Source of the DNA: SZUA-430 sp964547645
GTDB taxonomy: Bacteria > Pseudomonadota > Alphaproteobacteria > Micropepsales > Micropepsaceae
Assembly (NCBI GenBank): GCA_964547645.1
Contig: CAZJOM010000002.1
Span: 39,187-103,186 of the forward strand
DNA length: 64,000 bases
Direction: 5' to 3'
The position numbers and the translations under genes are program-made. Numbering within the stretch: position 1 is the stretch's first letter; each line of letters starts with the position of its first letter. The notes under the pieces were generated by a model. That model was given only the letters and a program-made list of their open reading frames with translations. It had not been told where the DNA came from and did not search any database. Shown here one piece after another: positions 50,614-58,024 of this stretch.

Positions 50614-51480
50614 ATGACCTGTCTTTTCATCGCCGAAGTTTCGAGCAATCACGATCGCGATTTGACGCGCGCGTTCGCGTTCATCGATCGTGCGGCGGAG
50701 ATCGGGTGCGGGGCGGTCAAGTTTCAGCTCTTCAAGATCGATCAGATGTTCGCGCCGGAAATTTTGGCGCAGAGCGCGAAGCACCGCGCGCGACGGGAAT
50801 GGGAGCTTCCCGTCTCGTTTCTGGCGCCGATCGCGGAGCGCTGCGCGGCGAAGAATGTGCAGTTCATTTGCACGCCATTTTATCTGCAGGCAGTGGACGA
50901 ACTTCTGCCGCATGTCGCGGCCTACAAGATCGCGTCTTACGAGTTGATGTGGGATGCGCTGCTCGCGGCGTGCGCGGAGACGGGCAAGCCGGTGATCTTG
51001 TCGACGGGTATGGCGACGATGCCCGAGATCAAGCACGCGGCCGAAGTTTTGCGGCGGCATGGCGCGCGCGATGTGACGTTGCTGCATACGGTGTCCGCCT
51101 ATCCGACGCCACCGGATGAGGCGAACCTGGCGGCGATGAAGACGATCGCGGATGCGACGGGCTTTCGCTGCGGTTGGTCGGACCACACGGTGTCCCCAGG
51201 CGTGGTCTTGCGGGCGGTATCGAAGTGGAACGCACCAATGGTCGAGTTTCACCTCGATCTCGACAAGAGCGGGGCGGAGTATGCGGCAGGGCATTGCTGG
51301 CTGCCGGAGGAGATGGCGCCGGTGATCGCGATGGTGCGCGCGGGCGAGCGCGCCGACGGTGCAGGCCTTAAGGAACCGCTGCCGTCGGAGCTTTCGGATC
51401 GCGACTGGCGCGCGGACCCGTCGGACGGGATGCGTCCCTTGAAACACATTCGGCGCAGCTGGCGCCCGGAGGCTGCGTGA
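50614..51480 (+). CDS. Short NeuB/PseI-family nonulosonic acid synthase lacking the SAF domain
   Basis: 288 residues from the ATG at 50614 (a TTG at 50605 is also in frame). LFIAEVSSNHDRDLTRAFAFIDRAAEIGCGAVKFQLFK is the NeuB barrel start. FICTPFYLQAVDELL, YKIASYEL, PVILSTGMATMPEI and CGWSDHTVSPG follow as in sialic/pseudaminic acid synthases, which condense PEP with a hexosamine. The protein ends soon after the barrel; the usual C-terminal antifreeze-like (SAF) domain is missing. Full-length members have about 340-350 residues. It overlaps the next gene by 4 bases (GTGA). Confidence 0.85.
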   Translation: MTCLFIAEVSSNHDRDLTRAFAFIDRAAEIGCGAVKFQLFKIDQMFAPEILAQSAKHRARREWELPVSFLAPIAERCAAKNVQFICTPFYLQAVDELLPHVAAYKIASYELMWDALLAACAETGKPVILSTGMATMPEIKHAAEVLRRHGARDVTLLHTVSAYPTPPDEANLAAMKTIADATGFRCGWSDHTVSPGVVLRAVSKWNAPMVEFHLDLDKSGAEYAAGHCWLPEEMAPVIAMVRAGERADGAGLKEPLPSELSDRDWRADPSDGMRPLKHIRRSWRPEAA

Positions 51481-53303
51481 CAGTCATGATGAAGAAGCCT
51501 CACATTGCGGCCGTCGTTCAGGCACGGATGCGCTCGACGCGTTTGCCCGGCAAGGTGTTGAAGCCGATCGTGGGCGAGCCGTTGCTCTGGCATATTTTGC
51601 ATCGCCTGCGGAAGTCGGAGCTGATCTCGACGATTTGCGTGGCGACGACGCGCGACAACGCCGATGACGAGCTCGCCGCCTATGCGCAGGCGCAAGGCGC
51701 GCTCGTCGTGCGCGGGCCGGAAGACGATGTGCTGGGGCGCTTTGCGCTGGCGGCGCATACGATCGATCCTGATGTGATCGTGCGGGTGAATGCGGATGCG
51801 CCGCTCGTCGATGCCGGGTTCATCGACTACTTGATCAGCGAAATGATGCGGCATCAGGCCGACTTCGTGATGCTGAAGCCGGGGCTGTCGGCGATTCACG
51901 ATGGCGCCGATCCGATGACACGGTGGGCGCTGGACAAGCTGATGGTCAAGGCGCACGACGACCCGGTCGCGCGCGAACACGTGAGCGCCTATTTCAAATT
52001 GCATCCGGATTTCGTGAAGGTGGCGCAGATCGATCTGCCGGAGAAATGGCGCTTCACGGGTGCGCGGCTCTCGGTCGATACGCCGGCGGATGTGACATTT
52101 ATTGAGGCGGTGTACGACCGGCTGCATGCGCAGGCGGGTGAGGCGACACTGACGGACCTCGTTGCGTTGCTGAATCGCGAACCGGCGTTGCTGGGCCTCA
52201 ACGCGCATGTGCAGCAAAAGGCGGCGAGTGCAGCAAGCGGTACGGTGCTGATGCGTTGCGACGGCGGTAGCGCGGTCGGGCTTGGGCACGTTCGGCGCTG
52301 CCTGAGCATTGCGCGGGCGTTGCGCGATCGTGAAGGTTTCGGCGTACGCTTTGCGATGAACGACGACGCGATGGCGATGGCACCGGTGCGCGAACAAGGA
52401 TTTGCGATTGATGCGCGGCCTGCTGGCGCATCGGAGATCGACTGGTTGCTTGGGTTGGCGGCGGCGCATCAGCCGGTTGCTACGGTGCTGGATGTACGGA
52501 CGGAGCTTTCGGCAACGTCGGTGATGCGCTTGAAGGGCGCGGACATGATCGTGGCGACGGTCGACGATGCCAGTCCGCGCCGGTTGGCGGTGGATGCGTC
52601 TTTCTATCCGCCGGTGCCGCAGGTGTTTTCGCTGAATTGGGACGGCGCGGAAGCGGAACCCAACGTCGGCTGGGAGTGGGTCGTGCTCGGTCAAGACACG
52701 TTGCCGCCGTTCGCGGTGCGCAGCGGGCGGCCGCGCGTCATCGTTTCGATGGGCGGGTCCGATCCGCTGGGACTCACACTGCCGGCGGTGCGTGCGCTGG
52801 TGTCGCTGAACGGCGACTTCGATGCGACGGTGGTGATCGGCCCCGGCGCCGATCCGTTACTTGAGGGTCGCGTGCAGCGTTTGGCGCCGCACTTTACGAT
52901 CGTGCGGAGTCCCAACGATCTGCCGAAGCTGATGAGCGAGGCGGATCTTGGGTTGATCAGTTTCGGCGTCACCGCATACGAACTAGCGGCGCTAGGCGTG
53001 CCGGCGGTTTATCTGTGCATCAGCGACGACCACGCGATCTCGGCTTCGGCGTTCGAGCTGGCGGGTATGGGTCTGTCGCTTGGCGTAGCGTCGCGGTTGA
53101 GCGATGCGATGGTTGCGGCGGTCGTGAACGACCTCCTGGGTGATCCAGTCTATCGCCGCTCGATGGCGACCGCCGGACGCTTGAGCATCGACGGGCGTGG
53201 CGCGCAGCGCATTGCGCAGCACCTGAAGCGCCTGGTTGAAGAGCGGCGCGAGGCGTTGGCGGTAACGGATGCGGCCGTGGTGGTGCGCGCGAAGACGGCG
53301 TAG
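51477..53303 (+). CDS. Fusion of cytidylyltransferase (PseF/SpsF-like) and PseG-like UDP-sugar hydrolase
   Basis: 608 residues from the GTG at 51477 (ATG 51486 is possible). Residues 8-240 are a nucleotidyltransferase: VVQARMRSTRLPGKVLKPI, GPEDDVLGRF, VIVRVNADAPLVDAGFID and RLSVDTPAD. Residues 255-590 are PseG-like: LMRCDGGSAVGLGHVRRCLSIARAL, VIVSMGGSDPLG and EADLGLISFGVTAYELAALGVPAVYLCISDDH. The two steps (removal of UDP before NeuB/PseI condensation, CMP activation after it) are joined in one chain. Overlap with the synthase gene supports a shared pathway. Confidence 0.88.
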   Translation: MTVMMKKPHIAAVVQARMRSTRLPGKVLKPIVGEPLLWHILHRLRKSELISTICVATTRDNADDELAAYAQAQGALVVRGPEDDVLGRFALAAHTIDPDVIVRVNADAPLVDAGFIDYLISEMMRHQADFVMLKPGLSAIHDGADPMTRWALDKLMVKAHDDPVAREHVSAYFKLHPDFVKVAQIDLPEKWRFTGARLSVDTPADVTFIEAVYDRLHAQAGEATLTDLVALLNREPALLGLNAHVQQKAASAASGTVLMRCDGGSAVGLGHVRRCLSIARALRDREGFGVRFAMNDDAMAMAPVREQGFAIDARPAGASEIDWLLGLAAAHQPVATVLDVRTELSATSVMRLKGADMIVATVDDASPRRLAVDASFYPPVPQVFSLNWDGAEAEPNVGWEWVVLGQDTLPPFAVRSGRPRVIVSMGGSDPLGLTLPAVRALVSLNGDFDATVVIGPGADPLLEGRVQRLAPHFTIVRSPNDLPKLMSEADLGLISFGVTAYELAALGVPAVYLCISDDHAISASAFELAGMGLSLGVASRLSDAMVAAVVNDLLGDPVYRRSMATAGRLSIDGRGAQRIAQHLKRLVEERREALAVTDAAVVVRAKTA

Positions 53304-53315
53304 TCGTAGGAATTA

Positions 53316-53338
53316 GCTTCCCCCGCAAGGGGGGAAGG
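53316..53338. terminator. Hairpin between convergent pseF-G fusion and fliP
   Basis: GCTTCCCCC and GGGGGGAAGGC pair around GCAA in the 49-base gap between the two convergent stop codons, followed by AATTTATTG. It could end transcription from either side. Confidence 0.6.
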
Positions 53339-53352
53339 CAATTTATTGAGTG

Positions 53353-54096
53353 CTACCCGGCGCCGTAGCTTTGCACGAGGCTGCCTGCCACAAGCGCCCA
53401 GCCGTCCACGAGCACGAAGAAGATTAGCTTGAACGGCAGCGAGATCGTCACCGGGGGGAGCATCATCATACCCATCGCCATCAGGAGCGAGGCGACGACG
53501 AGGTCGATGATCAGGAATGGGATGAACAAGAGGAAACCGATTTCGAAGGCGCGCCTCAGTTCGCTGATCAGGAACGCCGGGATCAGGATGCGGAGCGGGG
53601 TTTCGGCAGCGGTTGCCGGCGGCTTTTGCTTGGCCAGATTGAAGAAGAGCGCCAGGTCGTTCTCGCGCACGTGTTTCAACATGAAGGCGGCGAGCGGGGC
53701 CGAGGTTTTGGCGAAGGCTTCGGCCGGTTCGATCTTTTCGGCCATCAAGGGGGCGATGCCGGTGTTGTAGGCGCTCTCGAAGGTCGGGGCCATGATGAAG
53801 GCGGTCAGGAACAGCGCGAGAGAGATGATGACGCTGTTCGGCGGGCTCTGTTGGATACCGATCGCGGTGCGCAGCAATGAGAGCACGACGACGATACGCA
53901 CGAAGCTCGTCACCATGATCAGGATCGAGGGCGCGACGCTCAAGACCGTGATGAGGGCAACGATCTGAATCAGGCGCTCGGTCATGCCGCCGCCGGCGTC
54001 TTTGCCGAGGTCGAGCGTGAGTTGCTGGGCCGCGGCGGGCTCAATCGTCAGCAGAACGGCCGCAATGGCCGTGAGCGCTAGTGTTGTGAGTTTCAC
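53353..54096 (-). CDS. fliP: Flagellar export protein FliP
   Basis: 247 residues. A cleavable-looking signal peptide (LTALAAVLLTIEPAAA region) is followed by the hallmark FliP segments: LITVLSVAPSILIMVTSFVRIVVVLSLLRTAIGIQQSPPN, LALFLTAFIMAP, IPAFLISELRRAFEIGFLLFIPFLIIDLVVASLLMAMGMMMLPP. FliP forms, with FliQ and FliR, the core of the export gate. Its ATG overlaps the fliO stop by 4 bases. Confidence 0.95.
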   Translation of the reverse strand: MKLTTLALTAIAAVLLTIEPAAAQQLTLDLGKDAGGGMTERLIQIVALITVLSVAPSILIMVTSFVRIVVVLSLLRTAIGIQQSPPNSVIISLALFLTAFIMAPTFESAYNTGIAPLMAEKIEPAEAFAKTSAPLAAFMLKHVRENDLALFFNLAKQKPPATAAETPLRILIPAFLISELRRAFEIGFLLFIPFLIIDLVVASLLMAMGMMMLPPVTISLPFKLIFFVLVDGWALVAGSLVQSYGAG

Positions 54097-54425
54097 AGGC
54101 GCGGTTCCGTCTTGATCGTGACGAAGGTCGAACTGGAGACCGGCGTGTCGGGCAAGTCCTTCACCGGGATGCGGTCGTCGAGGACGACTTCGCCGTGCGG
54201 CGAGAGAAGCACAAGGTACTCCTGATCGTCGCGGCGGACGAGGATGATGCGGCGGCGCGCGTCGACAAGCAGGCTCTCAACAATGCTAAGCCGGCGGTCG
54301 CCCGGACGGCGCTGCACGTTCGAAAGAAAGCCCAGAGCGCGCGCGGCGAAAGCGAGCGCGCCCAAAAGCGCCAGCACAAAGACGAGTGCTGCGCCGAAGC
54401 GAAGAATTTGGGTCGGATCGTCCAT
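54093..54425 (-). CDS. fliO: Flagellar biosynthesis protein FliO
   Basis: 110 residues. One N-terminal membrane helix (FGAALVFVLALLGALAFAARAL) is followed by a cytoplasmic domain with RRLSIVESLLVDARRRIILVRRDDQEYLVLLSPHGEVVLDD, the FliO pattern. FliO helps assemble the FliP ring. It is divergent from flgB, with an intergenic region rich in CGGCAAA-type sites. Confidence 0.88.
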   Translation of the reverse strand: MDDPTQILRFGAALVFVLALLGALAFAARALGFLSNVQRRPGDRRLSIVESLLVDARRRIILVRRDDQEYLVLLSPHGEVVLDDRIPVKDLPDTPVSSSTFVTIKTEPRL

Positions 54426-54486
54426 GCTTTGGTCCCACCAATTGAAATGGACAATGAGCGCGTAACCTTAAGTCCGGCTAAACGCG

Positions 54487-54621
54487 CGGCAAAAATTTCC
54501 GGGTTACCGGCGGGTAAATTTTTGAGCCGGTTCCGACACTTGCGCGCGTTTGCTGGGTTCGAATGGCGAATATTTTCTTCCACCTTAAGCCGCTTTTAAG
54601 CGTCACGGGCAAAAACTGCCG
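54487..54621. promoter_or_regulatory. Cluster of CGGCAAA-type sites between fliO and flgB
   Basis: CGGCAAAAATTTCCGG (54487-54502), CGGGTAAATTTTTGAGCCGG (54511-54530) and CGGGCAAAAACTGCCG (54606-54621) are imperfect palindromes like those before flagellin 2. They lie in the 232-base divergent region and may bind the same flagellar activator (FlbD-like). No sigma-54 promoter with exact GG-N10-GC spacing was found here, so promoter positions are open. Confidence 0.6.
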
Positions 54622-54657
54622 CCAGGCCTCCGGACTTCGATAGTGGAACGACGCCAG

Positions 54658-55065
54658 ATGAGTTTCTCCGATATTCCGCTGCTGGGCATGCTGCAGCAGA
54701 AGATGAGTTTCTTGAACGACCGGCAAGCCGTGCTCGCGCGCAACATCGCGAACTCGTCGACCCCTGGTTACGTACCGCAGGACCTGCGTGCGAACGATTT
54801 CGCGGTCGCGTTGTCGAAGACGGCGAATGCAGGCGGGCTCAACGTCACGAATGGGATGCACATGCAGGCCCGCGGTGCGAGCGGCATGTCCTATCGCTCG
54901 ATCGCGGCACCGGACTCGACGTCGTCGCCGGATGGCAATGCGGTCGTGGTCGAGCAGCAGATGATGAAAGTGTCCGAGACGCAGATGCAGTACGCGGAAG
55001 CGTCCGGTCTCTACAAGAAAATGACGGCGATGTGGCGCACCGCGCTGCAAGCGCCGCGCGGTTAG
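54658..55065 (+). CDS. flgB: Flagellar basal-body rod protein FlgB
   Basis: 135 residues from the ATG at 54658; an in-frame GTG at 54643 is less likely. IPLLGMLQQKMSFLNDRQAVLARNIANSSTPGYVPQDL carries the rod-protein motif ANSSTPGY. The C-terminal helix ends LYKKMTAMWRTALQAPRG. FlgB is the proximal rod subunit. It is first in the flgB-flgC-fliE-fliQ-fliR-flhB-cckA run. Confidence 0.94.
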   Translation: MSFSDIPLLGMLQQKMSFLNDRQAVLARNIANSSTPGYVPQDLRANDFAVALSKTANAGGLNVTNGMHMQARGASGMSYRSIAAPDSTSSPDGNAVVVEQQMMKVSETQMQYAEASGLYKKMTAMWRTALQAPRG

Positions 55066-55091
55066 AAAGCAACGAAGGGTAGGGCATTCTC

Positions 55092-55505
55092 ATGGAAACG
55101 ATGAAGTCGATGCTGATTGCGGCATCCGGTATGCGGGCGCAGGCCGAACGCATGCGAGTGATCGCCGAGAACTTGGCGAACGCGACCTCGACTGCGGCGA
55201 AACCGGGCGAAGATCCCTATCGCCGGCAGATTCCGGTGTTCAAGGCCGAACTCGACCGCGCGACCGGCGCCCAAGTCGTGGACGTCAAAGGCGTAGTGCA
55301 CGATCAGTCGGATTTTCGCGAGCAGTACATGCCGGGTCACCCGGCGGCGGACGAACGCGGCTATGTGAAGATGCCGAATGTGAACTCGCTGGTCGAAATG
55401 ATGGACATGCGCGAAGCGCAGCGCGCCTACGAAGCGAATTTGAACGTCATCGACAACACGCGCACGATGATGGCGCGTACCGTCGATCTCTTGAAGCACG
55501 GTTGA
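55092..55505 (+). CDS. flgC: Flagellar basal-body rod protein FlgC
   Basis: 137 residues. MLIAASGMRAQAERMRVIAENLANATSTAAKPGEDPYRRQIPVF is the FlgC N-terminus with the rod motif. YVKMPNVNSLVEMMDMREAQRAYEANLNVIDNTRTMMARTVDLLKHG is the standard C-terminal helix. It lies 26 bases after flgB. Confidence 0.95.
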   Translation: METMKSMLIAASGMRAQAERMRVIAENLANATSTAAKPGEDPYRRQIPVFKAELDRATGAQVVDVKGVVHDQSDFREQYMPGHPAADERGYVKMPNVNSLVEMMDMREAQRAYEANLNVIDNTRTMMARTVDLLKHG

Positions 55506-55513
55506 GCTAAGCC

Positions 55514-55834
55514 ATGGCACTTTCAGTCAATCCGGCGGCGATCAATGCCTATGCGCAAGCCGCCAAGATGGCGATCACGGGCGGCGAGGGCGCGGCTGCG
55601 GCCGGTGCGGTTCCGGGCGGCTCGTTCGGCGACATTCTGTCGGGTGTCGTCAACGATGCGGTGAGTTCCAGCCGTGCGGCAGAAGCAAAAGCGTCGTCGC
55701 TGGTGCAGGGCAAGGGCGATCTGGTCGACGTCGTGACGGCCGTGAACGCGGCCGAGATGTCGTTGGAGACAGTGGTTGCAATCCGCGACCGCGTGATCAG
55801 CGCCTATCAAGAAATTATGCGGATGCCGATTTGA
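55514..55834 (+). CDS. fliE: Flagellar hook-basal body protein FliE
   Basis: 106 residues. A variable N-terminus precedes GDILSGVVNDAVSSSRAAEAKASSLVQGKGDLVDVVTAVNAAEMSLETVVAIRDRVISAYQEIMRMPI, ending in the conserved FliE YQEIMRMP. FliE joins the MS ring to the rod. It starts 8 bases after flgC. Confidence 0.94.
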   Translation: MALSVNPAAINAYAQAAKMAITGGEGAAAAGAVPGGSFGDILSGVVNDAVSSSRAAEAKASSLVQGKGDLVDVVTAVNAAEMSLETVVAIRDRVISAYQEIMRMPI

Positions 55835-55867
55835 CGGCTTCCGGTAACGTTACGAAGGGTTCAACTG

Positions 55868-56131
55868 ATGAGCGGCGGTGAGGCACTCGATCTCGCACGT
55901 GAAGCGACGTGGGTGCTGGTCGTCATGGCGGGTCCGGTCATGATCGTCGGGCTGATCGTCGGTGTTGCGATCGGCATTCTGCAGGCACTGACGCAAATCC
56001 AGGAAGCGACACTTGTCTTCGTGCCGAAGATCCTTTCGATCTTCGCCGCGGTTATTTTGCTGTTGCCGATGATGGCCGCTTCGATGTCCGGCCTCATGAC
56101 GATGATCGTTCAACGCATCATCTCACCCTAA
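55868..56131 (+). CDS. fliQ: Flagellar export protein FliQ
   Basis: 87 residues with two membrane hairpin helices: ATWVLVVMAGPVMIVGLIVGVAIGILQALTQIQEATLVFVPKILSIFAAVILLLPMM. The QALTQIQExTLxFVPK loop is diagnostic. FliQ is part of the FliPQR export gate. Confidence 0.95.
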   Translation: MSGGEALDLAREATWVLVVMAGPVMIVGLIVGVAIGILQALTQIQEATLVFVPKILSIFAAVILLLPMMAASMSGLMTMIVQRIISP

Positions 56132-56148
56132 GGCGAGGGCGCAAGCCA

Positions 56149-56922
56149 ATGCTGGCGTCCGTGCTACAGATGTTGCCCGCCGACGTGTCGACGATGACGC
56201 TGGTTTTCGCGCGCGTTGGGGCGATGGTGATGACGCTGCCAGCGCTTGGCGAGGCAACGGTGCCGGCGCAAGCGCGGCTGATGCTGGCCTTGAGCCTTAC
56301 GATCGTCATGGCGCCGCTCGTCGGCCACCTGTATCCGGAAGTTCTGACGCAGACGGTGCTTCAGCTTGCCGGAATCGTGATTTCGGAAGTGATCACGGGG
56401 CTAGCGATAGGGTTGATGATCCGCATGGTGCTCGCCTCCGTTCACGTTGCAGGACATTTGATTGCGACGCAGACGGGTCTTGCGTTCTCGCAGACGTTCG
56501 ATGCAAGCCAAGGGTCGCAGAGCGCGCTGCTGTCGATGTTCTTGTCGATGCTGGCGGTCGTGCTGATCTTTGCCAGCGAGCTGCATCATCAGCTGATTAT
56601 CGGGATCGAACATTCGTTCGAGATGTTTCCGCCGGGCAAGCTGCCGCCGACGGCCGATTTCGTAAAGCTGTCGATCGAGATCGTGTCGGGGCTGTTCGTG
56701 ACCGGCATGCAGATGGCGGCGCCGTTTCTGGTTTTCGGTCTTATCCTTTATGGCGCGTCCGGCGTCGTGTCGCGGATGATGCCGCAGTTGCAGATATTCT
56801 TCATCTCGATGCCGATCAGCATTCTGGGCGGTTTCGTCATTCTGGGCCTGTCTTTGTCGACGATGATGCTTTGGTTCCTGGACGCATTCGGGGCCAAGGT
56901 TCAGCTGTTCGTGCCGCACTGA
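56149..56922 (+). CDS. fliR: Flagellar export protein FliR
   Basis: 257 residues from the ATG at 56149; a longer open frame to 55909 overlaps fliQ and is out of register with it. FARVGAMVMTLPALGEATVPAQARLMLALSLT, GLAFSQTFDASQGSQSALLSMFLSMLAVVLIF and PFLVFGLILYGASGVVSRMMPQLQIFFISMPISILGGFVILGLSL are FliR blocks. It completes the export gate with FliP and FliQ. Confidence 0.93.
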   Translation: MLASVLQMLPADVSTMTLVFARVGAMVMTLPALGEATVPAQARLMLALSLTIVMAPLVGHLYPEVLTQTVLQLAGIVISEVITGLAIGLMIRMVLASVHVAGHLIATQTGLAFSQTFDASQGSQSALLSMFLSMLAVVLIFASELHHQLIIGIEHSFEMFPPGKLPPTADFVKLSIEIVSGLFVTGMQMAAPFLVFGLILYGASGVVSRMMPQLQIFFISMPISILGGFVILGLSLSTMMLWFLDAFGAKVQLFVPH

Positions 56923-56929
56923 GGCACGC

Positions 56930-58024
56930 ATGGCGGACGATCGCGACGACAGCCAGAAAACCGAATTACCGAGTCAAAAGAGACTCCAGGAAGCCGAAGA
57001 GAAAGGCGACGTAACCCAATCGCCTGAAATCGCTTCCTGGATGGTGCTGGCCGCGGCCACCGGGTTCATCATGCTGTGGGGCGGGTCGACTGCGTCCAGC
57101 CTACGGCAGATGATGACGAACTTTCTGGCGCAGCCGCATACGCTGTCGATCGACAACAATACGATGGGCAGTCTGCTGTCGGGGCTTGGGTTCAAGCTGC
57201 TCGGCATTTTGGCGATCCCGTTCGGGATGCTGATGGTGGTCGGTGTCGGAGCACATTTGATCCAGCATCCGCCCGTGTTCTCGATGGAGAAGCTGAAGCC
57301 GGACTTTTCGCGGCTGAGTCCGCTCAAGGGGCTCGGCCGGTTGTTCGGGCGCGCGGCCTTGGTCAATTTCGGCAAGGGTCTGCTCAAGACAACCTTGGCG
57401 ACTGCCGTCACCGGCATGGTGCTCTGGCCGATGCGGGAACATCTGATCCCGCTGATCATGATGCCGGTCGGGCAGTTGCTGCCTACCACACAGAGCTTGA
57501 TGACCCAGGTCCTGGTCGCGGCGCTCGCGTTGCTCGCGATCGTCGCGATCGCCGACTATGGCTGGCAATATTTTGAGCGGATGCGTCGCCTGAAAATGAC
57601 ACGTCAAGAGGTCCGCGAAGAATACAAACAAAGTGAGGGCGATCCGGCAGTTAAGGGCCGACTCAAACAAATTCGTTCAGAACGTTCCCGTAAGCGTATG
57701 ATGGCGGCTGTCCCCAAGGCGTCCGTCATTATCACCAACCCGACACACTATGCGGTCGCATTGGCCTACGAATCAGGCAAGATGGGCGCTCCAATCTGCG
57801 TCGCTAAAGGCGTCGACCACGTCGCGCTGAAAATTCGGGAAATTGGGCGGGATAATAATGTGCCAATCGTGGAAAATCCGCCTCTTGCGCGGGCCCTCTA
57901 CGCCTCTGTCGATGTGGATGAGAGCATCAAGCCGGAGCATTACAAGGCGGTGGCGCAAGTCATCGGCTTCGTCATGCGCTTGAAAGGCAAAGTCTCGTCC
58001 CCGCGTACAGAACGGCGTCCATGA
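56930..58024 (+). CDS. flhB: Flagellar export switch protein FlhB
   Basis: 364 residues. The N-terminal KTELPSQKRLQEAEEKGDVTQSPEIASW precedes four membrane segments. The cytoplasmic domain has the autocleavage site NPTH (VIITNPTHYAVALAYESG), then APICVAKGVDHVALKIREIGRDNNVPIVENPPLARALY. FlhB switches export from rod/hook to filament substrates. Its stop overlaps the cckA start (ATGA), so both are coupled. Confidence 0.95.
   Translation: MADDRDDSQKTELPSQKRLQEAEEKGDVTQSPEIASWMVLAAATGFIMLWGGSTASSLRQMMTNFLAQPHTLSIDNNTMGSLLSGLGFKLLGILAIPFGMLMVVGVGAHLIQHPPVFSMEKLKPDFSRLSPLKGLGRLFGRAALVNFGKGLLKTTLATAVTGMVLWPMREHLIPLIMMPVGQLLPTTQSLMTQVLVAALALLAIVAIADYGWQYFERMRRLKMTRQEVREEYKQSEGDPAVKGRLKQIRSERSRKRMMAAVPKASVIITNPTHYAVALAYESGKMGAPICVAKGVDHVALKIREIGRDNNVPIVENPPLARALYASVDVDESIKPEHYKAVAQVIGFVMRLKGKVSSPRTERRP

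Noticed and set aside
54520..54550. Sigma-54 promoter for flgB near 54530
   Set aside because: GG and GC are separated by 11 bases instead of 10.
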